64,000 nt of DNA from NCBI GenBank assembly GCA_020342235.1, contig CP073218.1, positions 620,001-684,000 of the forward strand, read 5' to 3'. The notes below the pieces were generated by a model. It was not told where the DNA came from. It made no database searches and worked only from the letters and a program-made list of their open reading frames with translations. Position 1 is the stretch's first letter; every line of letters begins with the position of its first letter. Position numbers and translations under genes: made by a program. This DNA is from Saccharomycopsis phalli. Its lineage: Eukaryota > Ascomycota > Saccharomycetes > Ascoideales > Saccharomycopsidaceae. Below are positions 30,658 to 39,797 of the stretch, piece by piece.

Positions 30658-31306
30658 CCGTCTTATTGTGTTATCCGTTGGCCCTTTATAATATGTTGTT
30701 TGTAATTTTCTGTTGTTAGCTAATTGATTACGGAAACTATGAAACTATAGGACAAGTTTACAATTACATGCATCTCCACTGCTATGTAGTGATGCTGCCT
30801 GGTTTTAAATTTATTTATTTTTTTTTTTTTTTTATTTTTTTTTTTCTTGCTCTCTTAGTTTACCACATTTGGGTCCTGTATGCTATTGGGGATATTCATG
30901 CACATGTCCTGCTCTTCTGTTTCAGGTTCCATATGGAACGCTAGATACTCACAAGATTCAGGTGGAAGGATTCTGCTCAAGCAGGGCAAATAAAAAAAAA
31001 CTGCCCTGGTACTCGCGCCAGGTACTCAGTCTCCTATGCATGGGTCTATTTTTGGCGTTTGTTGGCACACACTATGGTAAGGTCGTGGTTTGTCGCTGCC
31101 AAAACCAGCAACAGTGGGCCTGCGGGCACATGCATGAGGCGTGTGGAATAGGGCTATGGCAGTCAAGTATCAATTCCAAGCGGAGCAAATACAAAGCTTA
31201 ACCTAATTCAGTGGAATGGCAACCTTGCAAGTACAAGATACGGGAATGTATCATTATTAGCTGGAGTCTATGTAGTGTGGGATTAAGCCGGGCGGGTATG
31301 TGGGGT
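30658..31306. other. Convergent intergenic region with poly-T tract
   Basis: This 649 bp region separates the TDA7-like gene from the NIPA-like gene. A T run of about 35 bases with few interruptions lies at 30815-30846. A 110-codon open frame at 30869-31201 begins with TTG and has no family features. I see no gene. Confidence 0.5.
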
Positions 31307-32857
31307 TTATTTCTTGTTGATTGACGTCAAAACCTGGTTCAATATCACGCTGCCCGTGCCAGGAATGCCAACCAACTCGGACTTGCTTTTGATGAATTCG
31401 TCAAGCAAGTTGCTCCGTCGCGCTCCGTGGTTCCGCATGCTTTCAGGGAGCGAGTGGGTATCATGCAGGCTCTCGTTCATCATGTAGTCACGTAGCTCTC
31501 CTACCGACGTGCTTCGAGAGAGGAACGACGGGGGTTCGCCTCCTTCCGATAGCAAGAGCGTGTCTGATTCAATGCTGGCCTTGTGTTTGTTGGTGATGAG
31601 TGGTGAGTCATTGAGAAGTTGGGTGTCATTGAGAAGTTGGGTGTCATTGAGAAGTTGGATGTCATTGAGAAGCAGCGAGTCTTTGAGAAGTTGCAAATCT
31701 CTTTGAAACTGCGCATCTCTTTGAATCTGTGCATCTCTTTGAATCTGTACATCGCTTTGAATCTGCAAACCCTTGACTGGCACTCTCTTGGACTCACACG
31801 AGGCAATTTCTGCCACTGACACGTCAGTTTCCGGAACCACAGCCTGTTGCAACGTCAGAGGCTTGTCACTGCCTGCAATTAAAAACACACTGACAAATGT
31901 CAAGCTGCAGCCCGCACCAAACAAAACAATCTGCCACACCAACCTATTCTGGTAATCCTTAAACACAATCGACGAGCCTATGAGCACCGAGATGGTGAAA
32001 CACACAAAGTGGATGGGAATAACCTTGGTGGACGTCTCCACCCGAAGACTGTTGTTCAAGTACTTGATCTGAAACACCGCAGTAACCACCAACACCACCA
32101 CCAAGTAGTATGTCTGGTACTCAATAAGAAGATCCCAGACATTGTGCGAAAACTCAACCAACGACGACAAACACTTGGTGGCTATCGCCGTATGTGCGCC
32201 AAACACCGCCACCAACACAATGTTGCCTATGGTGTAGGCGTTTTTGCCCCGATGGTTGTTGCTGGCCAAGTAGGTCGGCAAGTTCCGCTTCAAATGGCCG
32301 AGCAGCGACACCATGGCCAAAATAACAGCAAGGCTGCCTATCACGTAGTAGAAATACAGGTACGACGTTAGCGTGTCGTAAATGTACCTTGACGGATCCG
32401 GGATAGTAGGATGACTGCCGCTCGGGTCTAGCGACGATCCAATGACAAGAAGCACGCCAAACGACGCCAACACAGTCCCCAAAACGTCGCGGGCCCGGAG
32501 CGGCTCCTTGAGAATGATCGGGGCAATGGTGCAATTGGAAATAATCGTGACAATCCCCAAGGGCGAAACCACCGACACCGGTGCAAATCCATAGGCAATA
32601 AAGTTTCCCGACTCTCCTACCAGCATGATCGACGCCCCCAACCACCAGTATGGACTCGACAAGTAGTTTGTGCTGGTCTTGGACGTCTCAACATCCGATG
32701 ATGACAGTAGTTCCTCCTCTAGGAGAGGCGTCTCCTCCGAAGCCTGGCCTCCCGCCTGAAGCCGGTTGTGCGCATACTTCTGGATATTGAGCGCCAACGA
32801 AATCAAAATGTTCCCAACAACCGAACACACAATCCCCACCACCGTATAATTAACCAT
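31307..32857 (-). CDS. NIPA-family (Mg2+ transporter-like) membrane protein
   Basis: This protein has 516 residues from the ATG at 32855-32857 (MVNYTVVGIV); an in-frame ATG at 32890 would add 11 residues. The first about 360 residues have some nine hydrophobic segments, with family landmarks GFAPVSVVSPLG, APIILKEPLRARDVLGT and IGSSIVFKDY. NIPA proteins are transporters of the DMT superfamily, described as Mg2+ carriers in animals and fungi. The C-terminal tail is cytosolic and hydrophilic. It holds two runs of a 6-residue repeat, first (QIQRDA) then (LLNDTQ), in total about nine copies, which could form a coiled coil. S. cerevisiae does not have a close copy as far as I recall. Confidence 0.8.
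   Translation of the reverse strand: MVNYTVVGIVCSVVGNILISLALNIQKYAHNRLQAGGQASEETPLLEEELLSSSDVETSKTSTNYLSSPYWWLGASIMLVGESGNFIAYGFAPVSVVSPLGIVTIISNCTIAPIILKEPLRARDVLGTVLASFGVLLVIGSSLDPSGSHPTIPDPSRYIYDTLTSYLYFYYVIGSLAVILAMVSLLGHLKRNLPTYLASNNHRGKNAYTIGNIVLVAVFGAHTAIATKCLSSLVEFSHNVWDLLIEYQTYYLVVVLVVTAVFQIKYLNNSLRVETSTKVIPIHFVCFTISVLIGSSIVFKDYQNRLVWQIVLFGAGCSLTFVSVFLIAGSDKPLTLQQAVVPETDVSVAEIASCESKRVPVKGLQIQSDVQIQRDAQIQRDAQFQRDLQLLKDSLLLNDIQLLNDTQLLNDTQLLNDSPLITNKHKASIESDTLLLSEGGEPPSFLSRSTSVGELRDYMMNESLHDTHSLPESMRNHGARRSNLLDEFIKSKSELVGIPGTGSVILNQVLTSINKK
31605..31770 (-). repeat. 18-bp in-frame tandem repeat in the NIPA-like gene
   Basis: Two related unit families of 18 bp encode LLNDTQ and QRDAQI hexads, about nine copies in all, with nearly identical neighbours. 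Confidence 0.8.
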
Positions 32858-33005
32858 CCTGCAACCTCCAAAGAGCCACCACTCATACATTTGTAGCACC
32901 ACCCAGTGACCCGGCCGCGTCACATGTCAACATTCCGCACGCGTTGCCATCCACAGCTCCATATATATCTCCAGGGCGAAGCTCACTCGATCCTGCTTAT
33001 CCAAA

Positions 33006-33479
33006 ATTTCCTTTGCCACTTCTTCTTTAAAGGCACTCGTGCTCACCTTGGCTACGCTCCTCTTGCTAGGCGTATTTGCTTACAACATCAACCAACCGGC
33101 AATGCCTGACCCTCTTCAAAACCCTACTGACTCCATACAGGTGGTATTCCCAAACGGCAAGTCCGTGCCATGGAACTCCATAAATAAGCCCCATGAACGG
33201 TTGCCTGTTGCCAACGTTCCTCAGAATGATCACGATGCCGTCAGCCAAGACAAGCTACAATCACACCATGCCAAGCCGTCAGCTGCAGCATCAAGCTCCC
33301 AGGAGAACAAAAATGTACAGGGCAACCCCAATCACGACCAGGAGCAACTAGCCCGTCTTCCACATGGCCGCTCCGCTCCATTGCCGCATGTTGCCAAGCT
33401 GCTGTTGAGTCACGGTATAAAAGACAATGGCAATGCTGGGGGCTTGCTTCATTCAGGAAACCACCGACCTGGAAAGTAG
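33006..33479 (+). CDS. Small secreted or signal-anchored protein with no ATG at its natural start
   Basis: The frame is open from 32910 to 33479. A typical signal/anchor segment (LKALVLTLATLLLLGVF, coding about 33027-33080) runs into a hydrophilic Gln/His/Asn/Pro-rich part ending GNHRPGK. The first in-frame ATG (33102, MPDPLQNP) lies after the hydrophobic segment. An ATT at 33006, in an ATG-like context (CCAAAATTTCC), stands where a start would give a classical signal peptide. No GT donor that could supply a spliced first exon was found. So the gene either uses ATT or another near-cognate codon, or starts at 33102 without a signal, or has lost its start. I do not recognise the family. TATA-like ATATATAT at 32961 fits a start near 33000. 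Confidence 0.45.
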   Translation: MSFATSSLKALVLTLATLLLLGVFAYNINQPAMPDPLQNPTDSIQVVFPNGKSVPWNSINKPHERLPVANVPQNDHDAVSQDKLQSHHAKPSAAASSSQENKNVQGNPNHDQEQLARLPHGRSAPLPHVAKLLLSHGIKDNGNAGGLLHSGNHRPGK

Positions 33480-34211
33480 TGTAAACTGCCTGTGTCGACG
33501 CCTATGTAGGTCTGCGGTTCCTTTATTTATGATTACGAATGAATCTTACAATTATTACCAACGTAAGCACTGCTAAAGGCCACTATTTGCATAGATTCTG
33601 ATTTCAAACAGATTTCTGCGGGTATAAATTTCAAACGTCTAGTCGAATTGCATTACTAGACGGAATATAGAATATGTGTTTGCCATTCTAGCATAAGTAT
33701 TACATTTTCTAGCCCAAGTATAGAATATTACATTTGCTATCCCAAATATACAATATTACATTTGCCAGCTCCAACATAAAGCGTAGCAGTTTACTCTTTG
33801 CTCAACTATTCTCGTCAATACAATACTCCAGTGACAACCACAATGGATTATCCTCTACTAAATCAAATCTTCTCGTGAATTTCGCCTTGTTTCAAAAACA
33901 CTTGGTAAATTCCCAGATATCCATGCATACGCAAACACTTTTAAATAAACTCCGTGTTTAGCCATCCAACATGTCTTGCCCTGATCCGTTGTCCTGCAAC
34001 TGGGGTAATTTTCATCCGCGACACAGTCTAATATTAGAGTCAAAAGAGCACTGTTACAAATTACATTCCGAACCATGCCTATTATACCCACTAGGCTAGA
34101 AACGGAAAAAGCCACTCAACCAAAACTACAAAAGTATAACCAATAAGCATATAATAATACACACTTTTGCAAATTACGTCTCCACCCACAGCACCTGTAC
34201 ACGTGACCCCA
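33480..34211. other. Intergenic region with short degenerate repeats
   Basis: This 732 bp AT-rich region holds three to four imperfect copies of a unit containing ATATTACATTTGC and CCCAAGTATAGA between about 33665 and 33775. A 75-codon frame at 33734 starts with TTG only. CACGTG lies at 34200-34205 near the 3' end of RRS1. No gene seen. Confidence 0.5.
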
Positions 34212-34817
34212 CTACCTCTGTTCATTGCGCTTCAAATTCTTCTTGTGTTGAAGCTCGTTCTTCTTCACCAACGCCTTTCGCTCGGCTCGGCTCAACGACC
34301 GTGGGTCAATCAACTCCTTATCGGTCCCTTTATGCTTGTCATCCACTTCCACCAACCATTGGCTATCCAACTCCTTGTTCTTTCCTTGGAAACCCCACTT
34401 GTTAACCCACTCGCCCTTCTCCTCATCGAAAACTTTCTTGTCGTGGCTCTTTTTATTGTTGATACCCTTTTTGATTGCAAACTCCTGCCATTTGGTCAAT
34501 GGCTTAGGCTTTGGCAACGGCTTCTCCCGAGGTAACTGTGTAGAAGGCTCTGGAAGTCGCACAAGCGTGAGTGTAGAGTCCTGCGTACCTGACGAAGCGT
34601 TCGAATCAGTAGTGGTCTTGATTGGCAATTGGAGAATCTGGGCAATCAATAACTGTGCATTGTCTCTGCTAACCAGCGCAAGATACTTCTCCGAGTCCAA
34701 TTCAAGAGAAGTAGTGTCCAACGGGTTCGGATCAAAAGCGGCAAGGTTGCCTAAATCAAAAGTGACCGGAATTGGCTTTTCTACCGTCACAGGTTTGTAG
34801 TTTGGAGTCTCTGGCAT
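34212..34817 (-). CDS. RRS1: Ribosome biogenesis regulator Rrs1
   Basis: This 201-residue protein starts at ATG 34815-34817 (MPETPNYKPV). It shows the Rrs1 family core: NLAAFDPNPLD, ARDNAQLL-like VSRDNAQLLI, KPLTKWQEFAIKKGI, and the basic tail with RAERKALVKKNELQHKKNLKRN. Rrs1 with Rpf2 loads the 5S RNP (Rpl5, Rpl11, 5S rRNA) onto pre-60S particles in the nucleolus. The next gene upstream on the same strand ends only 41 bases before the ATG. That gap contains a TGAAAAAAAAAAATTT run resembling the RRPE element of ribosome-biogenesis promoters, and a CACGTG overlapping the neighbour's stop. Confidence 0.94.
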   Translation of the reverse strand: MPETPNYKPVTVEKPIPVTFDLGNLAAFDPNPLDTTSLELDSEKYLALVSRDNAQLLIAQILQLPIKTTTDSNASSGTQDSTLTLVRLPEPSTQLPREKPLPKPKPLTKWQEFAIKKGINNKKSHDKKVFDEEKGEWVNKWGFQGKNKELDSQWLVEVDDKHKGTDKELIDPRSLSRAERKALVKKNELQHKKNLKRNEQR

Positions 34818-34834
34818 GTTATAGAGAGATGCAG

Positions 34835-34865
34835 TGAAAAAAAAAAATTTAGCAGACATCACGTG
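34835..34865 (-). promoter_or_regulatory. Compact RRS1 promoter: RRPE-like run plus CACGTG
   Basis: TGAAAAAAAAAAATTT (34835-34850) resembles the RRPE element (AAAAATTTT). CACGTG (34860-34865) overlaps the TGA stop (34859-34861) of the RhoGEF gene. Both lie within 50 bases of the RRS1 ATG. Confidence 0.5.
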
Positions 34866-36685
34866 ACCACGGGCTCGGGAGCGAACCGAGTACTGCAATG
34901 GATCTCAAGAGTTTTCGATGCAAATCCGCGAATAAAAGTATCCATAAGTTCCATAAACTCGGGGAGTTTCTGTTCCAAGTAGTTTTCCAATTTAGTGGCT
35001 TTTGCGTCAACCGTGACTTTCCTGAAGCTAATTAGCGCGATTTTCTCGTCATTAATGGACTTTGACCGGCTGTTGTAGAGTCTATTTGCGCGATCCTGGT
35101 TTATCAATGTACGGAATGAATCGCATGAGTGAATCATAAGATCAAGTTTGACTAGTAACTCGTGATTTATCTGGATTGCAGTAGCATCGATTCTGTTGGA
35201 GTTGAATATTGCCGCGTCGTATGACGTTGTACTCGCGTTGGAAGTTAATTCTGTTGCAATAATCTTGCTGTTGGACGATAAATTCAGTAGATCTGACATG
35301 TAATTGAGCAACTGGTTTCTCAAGTGTTTGATGGTTCCGTACTTGTACTTGAAATCCAAGATTTGTTTAATGAGCGAGATCCGTTGCGGAGGCACGTTTT
35401 TGAATTGGGACTGCCTAATTGCCTGATGTTTAGGAGCAACAGAAATCTCCAATGGTGTCGGGTTGGCAATGGAAGAGCAAGGTGACTCAGGAACACTGGT
35501 TTGTGTGTTCTCATCATTGATTATTTGGAGTATCTCATTCAACCTTGTCTCTGAATCCACCAAAGTAGTGACCCAGGTTGTCTTGTCTTGTTCCTTTATG
35601 ATCGCCTCTGCGTAGACAACCATTTTACTGACAAACTGTTTGTATTTGGCCAATCGTTGCACTGGTTTTATAATCAAGCTGGTAAAGTCCCAGCTGGTGG
35701 TCTTTCCTCTTGCTGTGACGAGACATTCCTGGTACCATTTTGCAAAATCGCCTCCACTGCTCAATTGCTGGTCAAGAAGTAGCTGTTGTGCTGGAGCACC
35801 AAGGGTGTATGACTGGTAGTCTGTAAGAAAGCGAGGGTCGGAGAAGTGTGATGATAAGATCTTGCCAATGTTGAATGGTTTACGAGACTTTTTTAGGTTT
35901 TCAACAAGCTGAGAATCGTCACTGGTGCCATTTTCCAGGGATATTTTGTCTAGCAACTGGCGAGACAAGTTGATAATCGACTGGATATTATTGCTTAGGA
36001 CGTTTTTCCTGGTCTCACTTAGGATATACTTGTACAGGTGCTGAGCCAAGCTTTTCAAGTACACTTGGGTGATGACCTCGAGGTCCTTGAGGTATATTAT
36101 TTCGGACTCTATGAACTCGATCACGGTTGGAAGGAACAAACTGTCCACTTGGAAGTTGAAATCACGCGATTCTGGGACCTTGAACTGGGTGGCATCGTAG
36201 TTGACGATTTCGGCCTGCATTGGACTGTCGGTTCTTCCATAGGGAACGAACTGTGCTTCTAGTGATTGCGAATAAGGATTGACGTACCCCAGTTTAGGGA
36301 AGAGATGCTCAGTGATGCTCGTAGTTTGCAGATGGTCTGCTAAAAACTTGGTAAAGTATTCCTGGACAGAGTCTGGTAGGGTTTCCTTTTCCAGTGCGGT
36401 TGTATTGGTACAATTCATTTCCTCCCAATCGGAGCTGCGAGAGCTCTGAAAACTAGAGCTGCTGGAATAATGTTCGGTGTTTAAACTTCGTTCGTGCAAT
36501 TTCTTTAACTCGGGAAGTATAAAGTTGGAGGACTCTAGTTTTAAGTGGGATGGCTTGAGTTTGACGAGGGGAGTGTGACGAGTGTTTGTGATTTCGTAGG
36601 ATCTGAGCCAGGTGGGGCAATATGGATCAAAAGACTTTTTCTTGTTGGTGGATATTTCATGATTGAAGTGGGGGTCTCTGGACAT
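34859..36685 (-). CDS. RhoGEF (DH domain) protein, FUS2-like
   Basis: This protein has 608 residues. A Dbl-homology domain spans about residues 185-390. It starts with the CR1-like FIESEIIYLKDLEVI and contains the CR3 helix motif LIIKPVQRLAKYKQF that is typical of the family. No PH domain is evident; the region after the DH (about 425-600) is helical and could be the BAR-like module found in yeast Fus2 and animal DNMBP. Fus2 acts in cell fusion during mating and binds Rvs161 and Cdc42. The N-terminal 180 residues are hydrophilic with a Ser-rich stretch. DH identity is fairly sure; the FUS2 link rests on domain order and length only. Confidence 0.75.
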   Translation of the reverse strand: MSRDPHFNHEISTNKKKSFDPYCPTWLRSYEITNTRHTPLVKLKPSHLKLESSNFILPELKKLHERSLNTEHYSSSSSFQSSRSSDWEEMNCTNTTALEKETLPDSVQEYFTKFLADHLQTTSITEHLFPKLGYVNPYSQSLEAQFVPYGRTDSPMQAEIVNYDATQFKVPESRDFNFQVDSLFLPTVIEFIESEIIYLKDLEVITQVYLKSLAQHLYKYILSETRKNVLSNNIQSIINLSRQLLDKISLENGTSDDSQLVENLKKSRKPFNIGKILSSHFSDPRFLTDYQSYTLGAPAQQLLLDQQLSSGGDFAKWYQECLVTARGKTTSWDFTSLIIKPVQRLAKYKQFVSKMVVYAEAIIKEQDKTTWVTTLVDSETRLNEILQIINDENTQTSVPESPCSSIANPTPLEISVAPKHQAIRQSQFKNVPPQRISLIKQILDFKYKYGTIKHLRNQLLNYMSDLLNLSSNSKIIATELTSNASTTSYDAAIFNSNRIDATAIQINHELLVKLDLMIHSCDSFRTLINQDRANRLYNSRSKSINDEKIALISFRKVTVDAKATKLENYLEQKLPEFMELMDTFIRGFASKTLEIHCSTRFAPEPVVT

Positions 36686-36689
36686 TGTG

Positions 36690-36806
36690 TTGTAGGAAGG
36701 GATTTATAGGAAGGGATTTGTAGTAAGGGATTTGTAGTAAGGGATTTGTAGTAAGGGATTTGTAGTAAGGGACTTATAGGAAGGGGAATTTTGTAGGAAT
36801 GGATTA
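36690..36806 (+). repeat. 14-bp tandem repeat upstream of the RhoGEF gene
   Basis: Seven to eight copies of GTAGTAAGGGATTT and close variants, starting within a few bases of the RhoGEF ATG and so likely lying in its leader or core promoter. Confidence 0.8.
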
Positions 36807-36937
36807 TTTAAATTGTTTGGAGTCATTGGTGTATATTAAGTTGGCTTGAAGATGAAACTGACTGGTTATTTTGTGAGGTTTCACATTTCAGGTTATTTTT
36901 GTGAAAAAGGTAAAGTACGAATGTGAATGTATAATAA

Positions 36938-36990
36938 TAATATTTATTCAAGGCTATAGCTATACTAGTCTCCCAGAGGAGAATTATATT
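36938..36990 (+). repeat. Dispersed 53-bp element, copy B
   Basis: Ungapped match, about 89 percent, to 24288-24340. After a short indel both copies share TCTACGAC, so the relationship may extend to about 70 bp. Confidence 0.6.
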
Positions 36991-37339
36991 TCGCCGTCTA
37001 CGACCAAGGATGGTGCTATGTAGTCGTCGTAAGAAAACCTCCAGTCCAGTACAGACCTGTAGAGTCTTCTATGTTTAAGCTTTGCCTTATATGAGATGGT
37101 GCCGGCTTGATTAGCAGTGATAATTCCTTTGTACATCTGTTCTTGGACTCAAAAGGCCAAGAGTGCTGGGCAGGTTAAGTCGTGGAAGATGGATGGCTCA
37201 GGTCCTCACATCTATTGAATTATGGGCTAGCCTTGGCATAGCGTCTTGTACGGGAGCCGGATCTCGTTGGAGTGAATGAGTTCTTGCCATTGGTTACCTT
37301 TTTCTGTGTAGTTTCTTTAAGACGGAAATTGTCCGTTGT

Positions 37340-37860
37340 TTCAGCGGGGCAAATGTGAATGTAGTTATGAATGTGAATGTAGCTATGAATGTGAATGCAC
37401 TTGATATGGTGAAATATCATGTAGCTGAGAAGGTGAAATATAATATAATTGATGAAGTAAAATATGATATAGTTGAGGAGGTGAGATCGAGCACTTGATG
37501 ATATGATAAGTATTGTAGTTGAGATAAATAGAGCACTTGATGTGGTGAAATATCATGTATTTGGGAAGGTGAAATATAATGTAGCTGAGACAATGAAATA
37601 TAGCGTAGTTGAGAAGGTAAAATATAATATAGTTGGGGAGGTGAAATATAATGCACTTGACGAAGTAAAATGTAATGTAGTTAGGAAGGTAAAATATAGC
37701 GTAGTTGAGAAGGTAAATATAATGTAGTTGAGAAGGTAAATATAATGTAGATGGAAGGTAAATATAATGTAGTTGGAAGGTAAATATAATGTAGTTGGAA
37801 GGTAAATATAATGCATGAGCAAATATAATGCACTACTACCATGCAGTTGAGAAGGTGAGT
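37340..37860 (+). repeat. Degenerate 24-bp minisatellite
   Basis: The unit is close to GTAGTTGAGAAGGTGAAATA plus TAAT, about 20 copies. Copies at the right end are shortened to 20-22 bp (GTAGTTGGAAGGTAAATATAA). Unit length divisible by three keeps several frames open, but I see no evidence of coding. Confidence 0.8.
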
Positions 37861-38279
37861 CTAAGCACTGAGTAATATAGTGGAGTGAGGTAATACGGAA
37901 TAACGAGATATGAATATCATAGAAACAAGTTGGTAAAATAGCTAAATATATTCGCTAGACATTTATATTTGGGAAACAAGACATTTCCTTGACTGGTGAT
38001 TGGGTAAAGAGCAGATTAAAAGAAAAGACAAAGTATCAAGACAACAATTAGAGCTTTATAATGATCCGATGCCGTGAGAAACGAGGTGACATTGTGGCAA
38101 TAGATGGACTTGGCTAGACCATTCCTGGAGCCAAGCAGATGTACAAATGTCTGGGTAAATTCTTTTTTCATTACAAGTATATCCTATTCACATCAAGTGT
38201 CCCGCTGATAACACGCCGGTACCAAGTCACTAAACCAGTCCATATGGCAGCCATGACAATCCATGCCAATCCATGACAA

Positions 38280-39665
38280 TCACTCCATATGGCGAATCAT
38301 GTCCTGGTAGCTTGGAAGCCCAGACACATCACCAAGAGCCGCAACTGCGATTTTCCCCGCACCCAATCTGTAGTTGCACCAATTGACAATATCGTCGCGA
38401 TTGACCTTATTCACTGCGTCAAACACCTCCTCTGGACTAAGCCGTTTTCCCGTAGACACAACCTGGCGGCCAATATCTTCAGCTACCGCAGTAGAACCAT
38501 CGAGGGAGAGCAACAAAGACGCCTTTAGCTGATTCTTTGCCTTTTCCAACTCAACGAGGTCAAAGCCGCCTCGCCGCAAGCGTTTCCATTCGTCCAAGAT
38601 GCCCTGGACCAACTTCTGGTTGTTGGAGCTGTCAGTGGTGAGGTAGACGCCCCACAAACCAGTGTCGGAGTACGACGTCGAGAAGGACATGTATGAGTTT
38701 GCAATTGGCGAGTTGTTGCGGCCTCCATACGCAGCGATATTCACGAGTTTCGACGGATGGTCCAAGCCGGCGCCCATGGAACGGTCCCAAGTGCCAATCA
38801 TGGCCTGGACGACAAGCGACGTAAAGTATTCGGGCGACGACCATGAGACGCCCTCGACGGATATGGCAATATGGGTCTGAGGAAGCGACAAGTCGGAGAC
38901 CCTACTTTCGGCGGAGGTGAACACTGGCAAGTCGTAGCGGGAGCTGGCCAAGGAGCCAAACACGTTTTCCTGGTCGGACCGCTTGAGATGGCCAAACGTC
39001 GCCTCGGCGACCCGGCACAATTCCTGGTGATTTACCGAGCCTGTGCCGACTAAAGCCATGCGGTCACCTTTGTAGTTTGTCTGGATGTACTCGACCAAAT
39101 CGCTGCGCTGGATCGAGAGAATGTTCTCCTTGGGCCCGAGAATCGTCATGCCGAGCGGCTGGTCCTTGAATGCCACTGCGTGCAAATGGTCAAACACCAC
39201 CTCATCATACATCTTGTCGACCTCCTCGCTCTCGCGAATAATCACATCCCGCTCGCGCTCAATGGCCCGCTTGTCGAGCACCGAGTTCGTCAAGATGTCC
39301 GACAAGATGTCCACGGACTGCGGGATGTTCTTCTCCAACGTCTTGGCATAGTACACTGTGGTCTCGCGTGACGTGTACGCGTTCAAATGCGACCCGATGT
39401 TCTCAATCTCCAACTCGATCTCGGTCTGCGTCCGATTCCGCGTGCCCTTGAACGACAAGTGCTCCAAAAAGTGCGCAGTGCCGTTGTTTCTCGTTACTTC
39501 GGCCCGCGACCCGGAGTCGATCCACACCCCCACGGTCGCGCTCTTGCTGAACGGGATGTGCTCCGACACCACCGTCAACCCGTTGGAAAGCTTTGACATC
39601 TGGCTTGTCGGCGCCACCGACGCCAAGCCGCGCTTACTAGCCACCCGGCACACCTTTGCAAACAT
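38280..39665 (-). CDS. MAS1: Mitochondrial processing peptidase beta subunit
   Basis: This 461-residue protein, the same length as yeast Mas1, starts at ATG 39663-39665 (MFAKVCRVAS) with a basic presequence. It has the inverted zinc motif HFLEH (in TAHFLEHLSFKGT) and the downstream Glu in VIIRESEEVDKMYDE, so it is the catalytic beta subunit and not a core protein of complex III. With the alpha subunit Mas2 it removes presequences from imported matrix proteins. The 132-bp promoter shared with the OB-fold gene holds three CACGTG sites. Confidence 0.95.
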   Translation of the reverse strand: MFAKVCRVASKRGLASVAPTSQMSKLSNGLTVVSEHIPFSKSATVGVWIDSGSRAEVTRNNGTAHFLEHLSFKGTRNRTQTEIELEIENIGSHLNAYTSRETTVYYAKTLEKNIPQSVDILSDILTNSVLDKRAIERERDVIIRESEEVDKMYDEVVFDHLHAVAFKDQPLGMTILGPKENILSIQRSDLVEYIQTNYKGDRMALVGTGSVNHQELCRVAEATFGHLKRSDQENVFGSLASSRYDLPVFTSAESRVSDLSLPQTHIAISVEGVSWSSPEYFTSLVVQAMIGTWDRSMGAGLDHPSKLVNIAAYGGRNNSPIANSYMSFSTSYSDTGLWGVYLTTDSSNNQKLVQGILDEWKRLRRGGFDLVELEKAKNQLKASLLLSLDGSTAVAEDIGRQVVSTGKRLSPEEVFDAVNKVNRDDIVNWCNYRLGAGKIAVAALGDVSGLPSYQDMIRHME

Positions 39666-39709
39666 ATTGCTGACATGCTCATGAAGGCGACTTTTTCTTG
39701 TCAGTAGGT

Positions 39710-39761
39710 CACGTGACACACTTCCATTCAATCACGTGTGCTCCCTCTGCTTGCTCACGTG
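39710..39761. promoter_or_regulatory. Three CACGTG elements in the MAS1 / OB-fold promoter
   Basis: CACGTG occurs at 39710-39715, 39733-39738 and 39756-39761, evenly spaced at 23 bases, in the 132-bp divergent promoter. Cbf1 is the likely binder by motif (TCACGTG); this is inference. Confidence 0.6.
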
Positions 39762-39797
39762 CACACCGCATAGCAGGCTTGCGCGCAGGTACTATTC

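Larger units (their letters stand above)
36686..38279. other. 1.6 kb gene-free region with tandem repeats
   Basis: This region between the RhoGEF gene and MAS1 holds a 14-bp tandem array (36690-36806), copy B of a dispersed 53-bp element, and a large degenerate 24-bp minisatellite (37340-37860). Open frames inside the minisatellite lack protein-like composition and begin without convincing ATG context. Confidence 0.6.

Noticed and set aside
30869-31201. 110-codon frame after the TDA7-like gene
   Set aside because: Starts with TTG, has no ATG in a useful position and no family features.
24288-36990. Calling the shared 53-bp element a solo LTR
   Set aside because: No TG...CA ends, no target-site duplication and no linked retroelement sequence visible.
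37503-37727. Open frame inside the 24-bp minisatellite
   Set aside because: Explained by a repeat unit divisible by three; no promoter or non-repeat coding part.
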